Positions 58,201 through 64,000 of a DNA stretch of 64,000 nucleotides are shown here, piece after piece (the stretch's first letter is position 1; every line of letters begins with the position of its first letter). Position numbers and translations under genes: made by a program. This DNA comes from Hermatobates lingyangjiaoensis (taxonomy: Eukaryota; Arthropoda; Insecta; Hemiptera; Hermatobatidae). The notes under the pieces are model-generated. The model saw nothing but the letters and a program-made list of their open reading frames with translations, was not told the origin of the DNA and did not search any database. The stretch covers positions 5,787,001 to 5,851,000 of the forward strand of contig JAPFBL010000049.1 of the NCBI GenBank assembly GCA_026182355.1, in the 5' to 3' direction.

Positions 58201-59904
58201 TTCAACTTATTTGGAACCCTGGGAGGAGGAGTGTCTAGAACCTGTTTAAGAAACCTATCAAAAATAAACTGATTGGGGAAATAATTACTTCTAATATATC
58301 AGTTGTATAGAAGTAGTACGATAGTTTTTCGTTACAAATGCATGGAAAGTAATTTAAATAAATAAAAAAGGACCTAGTACACGTAAAGAAAATCAATGGC
58401 AGAAAATAAGAAATAAATAAAGATGATAAATAGAAACTGGAAGTAACGCAAAGGAAATTTAATACATCGGCATGACGTGATTTTTAGCACTCTCCAAGTG
58501 AATATTGGAATGGCTACTATTGATAAAACTATAAAAGGAGATTTAGATAAACTCAGGTATTCGATATCTGTTTCGCGAGTGTTAGGACATCACTGTTGTC
58601 ACTAAGTTATAGACATTAGAAAATTACTACGAATGTTGAACTGTTGTATTTACCTATATCAATAATATTAAAAATTAAATTTGTTAATATACTGGTAACT
58701 ACAATTTATGAATAATAAGGAATTAATATTATTTATGAATGAAATTATTATTCCACAATAATAATTCCACAATAAAATACAGATATGACCACTTGATACA
58801 ATGCTTTGATATTCTATTTATTTTGGAATTTCATGTTTCTATTTGAATTGTAAAAAAATAGCTGGAATGGTTGAAAGCTGACAGTTTATCGGGTTTCTTC
58901 TTTGAATAATTATTATGCGCAATAATTTATTCTTACACCTCAAAAACTTGTTATACTAATTAACAACACATATTAATAAAAAAAAGTATTGTCTACGTCA
59001 CCTAAGTTATTAATAATGGTCTAGAGAATTAAGATAACGATCTTAACTTGTACATCATCTTTACAGCTGACAGTCGTGACTCAGTTTTATCAGAGTGAAA
59101 ATAATTAACTTGTTATAGATTCTGTGTCAAAAGTTCTGTTTGGTATTTGTTTGAAAATATAATTCATATATATAATATAAATCAAATAAACCCAAATTAT
59201 ACAAATTTAAAAAAATCTGGAGTCGCTTACAGTTGACTTTACTATAAGTAAACATAAAATCAGACTCGTTGATAATCATTTGGGTTTGGTTTTATTTTAA
59301 TTTAGCTATCGTTTAGATATAATATCAAACTCTGGCAAAATGTGACCAAGCTCTATATAATCAATTTAATGTGATTTTTTTTTTTATTGTGGCTATATCC
59401 GTCCTCAGTATCCTTTATTCTCCTGTAACCAGATTCCACTTGCAAGTCAATCTATATTCAGAGGTATTATTAATAATTTCTGACCAGTTAGTATACCAAA
59501 AAAGAACCTCTTTCGAGATATCATAAAGCTTCTAATCCAAGAGATTATTTCTGATCACTTCATTGCCACCGGTCAAATCTTCAATGAGGGGCATTGTATC
59601 TACAAGCATATGGGCGAAATTATTAATATTTTGTTCTATTAAACTGTTGAACAATTTTTCTCTCATAAAGGCATTTTCATGCCATATCAGTCTCAACAGA
59701 CTGAACATTTTCTCCTTGCTGCTAAAAATATCTAAGTGGGGAAGAAGTTTAACAACTTTTATAATAATTTTAATTTTATTTAATTAATAAAATTATTCAT
59801 TTAATTTTAATTAATAATAATAATTTTAATTTTATTATTGTTAATTATTAAAATTGTAAAACACAATTTTATTATTAAAGTTATGAACAACAATTCTTTT
59901 TAAC
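55254..59904 (+). other. intron after exon k (or beyond): no exon seen
   Basis: A diverged direct repeat of about 110 bases occurs at 56277-56390 and 57030-57146 (shared ttgagttaaccttctg-like string). A GC-richer block at 56480-56700 may be a decayed retroelement, but no motif was convincing. Otherwise AT-rich. Confidence 0.5.
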
Positions 59905-61110
59905 AGGATGCTGCTCAAATTTCTAAGTCAATGTGTACCTATAAGTACAACAGGTTATCCATTATCACAAGATTAGTTTTCTGTTTTTCAAGTTTTAATT
60001 AATTCCATAATTGAAATTATTTTTACACTGACAAATTTTAGTTTGATTGTCTATACAAAATTTTATATATTTATAGTTAGCAGTTGAGAGTTAAAAAAAT
60101 AAAGAAAAAAGCAATTTTTAATATCATTAAATATACTTTAACGTCCTTTTCCATTAATGAAATTTAAAAAAAAAAATTATTCCCCCTCATGCCTATAGAA
60201 AGTGGTAATTTTTGGTACTGTAAGCCTATTTTATTACGATCCGTCATGCGGTGTGATGTGTATCGTGTCTATAAGCTTTGGGAATCAATCATAAGAAAAG
60301 AAAAATTACATTTTTTTACAAAAATTTTCTTTTCCGTTGTTTTAAAAATCGCACATTTTTTTGCAGAAATAATATACGGAATTATAATATACGCTTAAAT
60401 GCAACATAAATAAAAATAAAATAAAAAATAACAACGGACGTTGACTGCATATATACACTTTATAACTTGTATAGTAGATGTTAATTAGGTTTATGATCAT
60501 CTTAATATTAATTATCTTCATAATACTAACAATGCTTTTGTTTTACCGGTTTTTTAGACCGGTAATATAAAGAAGTTTAAAGTTTTTATGAATAAAATTA
60601 CTAAAAATTCAAAAATATCTTTCACACGTTGTTGCCCCTTACTCTTTAATTATCAATCAATAGTATATATCTCTTCTACTTTTCTAGTTTATATATATCT
60701 TTTCTAGGCATAAGAACATGCATACGCTAATGCATAAGAACATGCATACGCTAACGCATAAGAACATGCATACGCTAATGCATAAGAACATGCATACGCT
60801 AACGCATAAGAACATGCATACGCTAATGCATAAGAACATGCATACGCTAATGCATAAGAACATGCATATGCTAATGCATAAGAACATGCATACGCATGTA
60901 TTATTATATACGCTTTCATAATAATCCTTAAGGTTCAACACTCTAGAGGTAGCAGTTTAAGAATAACATATTGTCAAAAAACAATGGGGTACATCTACAC
61001 TATAGGGCTTCATTTTTGGTTAATATGAATTAGATCCAGCAAACGGTGTGCCTGCAGCTAATAATCTTTGCGATAGCATCCCCCTCCCTCTTCCATACAC
61101 AATGTTACTT
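59905..61110. repeat. dispersed non-coding repeat family, copy 3
   Basis: Homologous in order to 44740-45620 but longer, because a segment of about 500 bases that includes the minisatellite lies inside it (about 60400-60925). After it the match resumes with cactctagaggtagcagttta and acatctacactatagggctt. Confidence 0.6.
60708..60897. repeat. 24-bp minisatellite, eight units
   Basis: The unit contains gcataagaacatgcatacgc plus taat or taac. The first units alternate T and C at one position, a 48-bp higher-order pattern, and the later ones all carry T. Twenty-four is divisible by three and the unit has no stop in several frames, so repeated peptides appear open on both strands. This is a consequence of periodicity. 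Confidence 0.95.
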
Positions 61111-63059
61111 TACTTCGAAATATTTTATCTATTATAAAAGTTTCTCGTGTTATTTTATTCCCTTTACGATTAAATTATTAGAGGTTTAAATTTTAAAAAA
61201 AAACTTTTTTAAACCAGGACTTTTATACTCGAAAGAAAAGAGACTCATAAAAGGAGCCCCTCTATCTGTATGAATGAAAGCAAGCTTGTCGAATACATTG
61301 AAGAGTTCTGTTAAGCATTTTATAACTGTCGAATAAAATCAAACAGTTATAGTGTTGGCACATCAGAACAGGGAAGCCAAGTAGAAACCTGCAGTGATCA
61401 TCAACAACTACAAGACTGAAACGGTTATAATACCAAAGCTTATATCAATATATAACTGGACAGTTCTATGTGCTATCTGTAAATTTGATCGTTCTTTATT
61501 TTGTTACTATTTCAAGAGTAATAAAATAAGACACAAACATATAATACACAAAATTTTTGTTGTTGACAATAGTAAAGTTTCCCCCGCTAAGTTAATGCCT
61601 GAACTTTCTGACCAATTCCATTATAGTACAAGCTTCTTTTTCCACAGCGTTGTGTTTTTTTCTTTTTAATATTTGTGAATGCTCTGGAATATAATACTGC
61701 CGGTCTCCTAGACTAATTTAAAATTCCCAACACAGCAATGTTGCTAGCATCAGTCTTTTAGACAAAGGAGATTGACTTAACACATAGACTAAAGAAGTTT
61801 ATATGCATTTCTTTAAATTGTTGAAGGCAGTTTTCTCTATTTTATGTAGAAGAAACTTACGAACTTTAACTGGAGATTGTAATTTGTCTAAGAAATTTTA
61901 TTAATCAGTATATAATAGCCAAATAATCAAGCGACTCATTTAAAAGTATTATGATTTGCCGGTATAAGATGATTCTTGAGAGGTTCTGACCTGAAGAATC
62001 AGCTCGATTTGCCATTACAGTCATTTTTCTCGAAGATGTTTATGCTGTTTACTCCAAAAATACATTTATCACAACTACGTATTCAATTTTTTCTTCTGTA
62101 CATTGTGGAGAAAAACTTTTTCAAATTGTGGTCCCTAGTACAATCTTCTATAATGAAATTGTCTAAGTAAGAATAGCTAGTTTTTAGGTTGTACTCTTTT
62201 ATAATATCATTCAATATTCACTAAAAAAATAAATGTTGCATTGATTGGATCCTAGGATAATACTTCAAACTGATACAAGGTATTTCCTGATTGAAACACT
62301 GTGAGTGGTTTATGTTTATCCGAACTAGGTATTTGTTTATAATGCGAATGCAAGGTTTAAAACACTGAAATATTTTTTGTTCACAAGGGCGTGCACTGTT
62401 TTTATGGATACATGGTACTCTATAGTCATCCAAAAGAGTGAAATGGTTAATGGCTGGGAAATAGTCTATAGCCATACGGTTTTCATGGTTTTTGTTTGTA
62501 GTTGTTGCCACCTGGGTTCCCTAGGACTCCAGGTTGAATAATTGGGTTCACTTACACCATTGGTCAGTAGTTGTTCAGTTTTTTTTTTTTTCAAGAAAAA
62601 TATAATACTTTAAAGAAAGCCTATAGACCTATAATCAGTGAACAAATTTTGAAAAATATGGATGTTTAAGTTTTTTTTAAGATAAGAAGCATTAAAATTT
62701 CAATTTCTTTAAAAAAAACAAGCATCCAAAGGTAGCTTTGGACCACCAACCTTGTCACATAATATGTTGTATGTACTTAAATGGCATCTACCTAAATTAT
62801 TATTTCACAAAAATTAATTATAACGTAGAATTTAAACTTTTTAGTAGTTTTTCTTTATTTGTACATTGGCTGGGCAATGGGCAATAATTTTAACAGAACT
62901 GATATCTGATAGATGTACAGTATTATTATTATAGTAGTATATGGAATATTTTTAATTAAGTTCCTAATATAAGGAACAATGGTCAGCTTTTGAATATCGG
63001 TAATTGACAACTTTATATCAGAGTCCGAACTACCACTGCCTATAAGAGAATGAAATCTT
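61111..63059. other. non-coding stretch
   Basis: Short frames on both strands (61394-61669 +, 62221-62511 -) show no known motif. No splice-supported exon was found. Confidence 0.5.
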
Positions 63060-63345
63060 TTGCCTTGACTTCAAATTCACTTTGTGGTGGGCATGAAGAC
63101 TTGAAGTCCACGTTGCATCAGGGTTAATGTTTTCAAGGTTTGATGTTCTCTTGGGTCTAGTAGCTCTTGGGTTTCCTGACTTTCTTTTAGCAGGCTTGCA
63201 AACAAGAGCCCAGTGTTTCCTCTTTCAGCATTTCAAGCAAGTTCTTTGTCTAGTCTAGTAGTGGGTCTGGTTTAACATCGAAAATTCTCACAAATGCAGA
63301 TTTCCAATTAAACAGATAACAATTTTCTTTTGCAGCGGCCACAGT
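63060..63345 (-). pseudogene. retroelement Gag zinc-knuckle relic
   Basis: On the - strand at 63239-63198 the codons give C-L-K-C-stop-K-R-K-H-W-A-L-V-C. This is a CCHC knuckle with exact CX2CX4HX4C spacing, in which a codon after the second Cys is now TGA. A basic KPAKRKSG tail follows. The flanks have several stops. It is probably from an LTR element unrelated to the Ty3 copy at 16.5 kb. Confidence 0.55.
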
Positions 63346-64000
63346 GTCATTCTTTAATAGAGTTGCCTGATAATAATGGTGGAAAGTAATTTGTTCACTC
63401 AGCTTATTGAATTTTGAAACCTTTTCAGAATTAAGGCTTTAATCATGTATAAATACCACTCTTATAGAAATATGACTGTGAGTACTAGAACAAGGGATAA
63501 TAAAAGGGTAATCGGAAGAAATGGTTGGAAAGTTAACATGTTCGTATTAAAGTGTGTGAAATTAATAATACTATCTGCTGTCAAAGAAATGATATAACTC
63601 AACTTGCTTGTAGCCTTACTTGGAGATATATAACATTGCATTTAAATAGCATAGCCGGGGAATTGACTGAGTAGACAACTTGTCGAATATCATATATCTG
63701 CAAGAATTGAAATTGAGTCTATCCTTTTTCTTTTATGTTATATTCTTTTATTTAATTTTGACAAAGACATTCTGGAACAAACTATAATATCAAAAAAGTT
63801 ATTTCATTATTTTTAATGATTTAAAAAAACTGGATTTTCCTTAGCTTTAACTAATCTCATTGTCAAACTCGTAGAACTGATGAATTTTAAATATAATTAA
63901 GATCCATAAACGGAGGAGAATATTTTTTTTAGGAATGATCAGACAAATGCATGATAATGATGAATGCTATACTGACCGAACTAAACAGCTCTGTCGTTCC
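63346..64000. other. non-coding end of window
   Basis: AT-rich; nothing recognised. Confidence 0.5.

Noticed and set aside
60708..60897. CRISPR-like regular repeat
   Set aside because: The units are contiguous with no unique spacers, and the genome is eukaryotic. It is a minisatellite.
60684..60941. Open frames with repeated cysteine-rich or histidine-rich peptides on both strands
   Set aside because: A 24-bp repeat without stops yields periodic peptides in several frames on both strands. There is no other coding evidence.

Overview
This window is animal nuclear DNA, very probably from an arthropod. It is AT-rich and has long introns with GT-AG splice sites. A single host gene is spread over at least 24 kb, and the rest is a dense layer of mobile elements: Penelope-like elements (PLEs), Jockey- and R1-type LINEs, a Ty3/Gypsy LTR element, Helitrons and hAT elements. 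Jockey LINEs with the typical Gag-like ORF1 are mainly an arthropod feature, and the PLE load would fit a chelicerate such as a horseshoe crab. The species is an inference and cannot be fixed from the sequence alone.

Host gene: eleven consecutive + strand exons between 30790 and 55253 join in a consistent phase into 637 codons with no stop. They encode thrombospondin type 1 repeats (one partial and five complete), then an Ig-like domain, then a Pro/His/Ser-rich linker. This is the layout of the secreted ADAMTS-like/punctin family (vertebrate ADAMTSL1/3, nematode madd-4, fly nolo). Both ends of the gene lie outside the window. Two weaker candidate exons lie on the - strand at 10036-10167 and 12205-12432.

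Layout: 1-7975 is AT-rich non-coding DNA with a few dispersed repeats. 7980-16560 is a graveyard of PLE pieces, a decayed Helitron helicase, hairpin repeats and microsatellites. 16561-21694 is a young Ty3/Gypsy element inserted in a (TA)n tract, with nearly identical LTRs, a tRNA-Phe-type primer site and an intact pol frame. 21700-30000 holds foldback repeats, a hAT deletion derivative with target-site duplications, a PLE scrap, a Helitron 5' end joined to an antisense Jockey fragment, and a long degenerate PLE. 30790-55253 is the ADAMTSL-like gene. Its introns carry a near-perfect 525-bp palindrome, a decayed R1-type LINE, two further LINE reverse-transcriptase scraps, a hAT BED-finger scrap and two Helitron copies separated by a tandem repeat. 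55254-64000 has no recognised exon; it holds a dispersed repeat family, a 24-bp minisatellite and a gag zinc-knuckle relic.

The mobile elements are independent insertions. The only functional connection to the host gene that can be argued is that most of those from 31 kb to 54 kb are transcribed as intron sequence of that gene.
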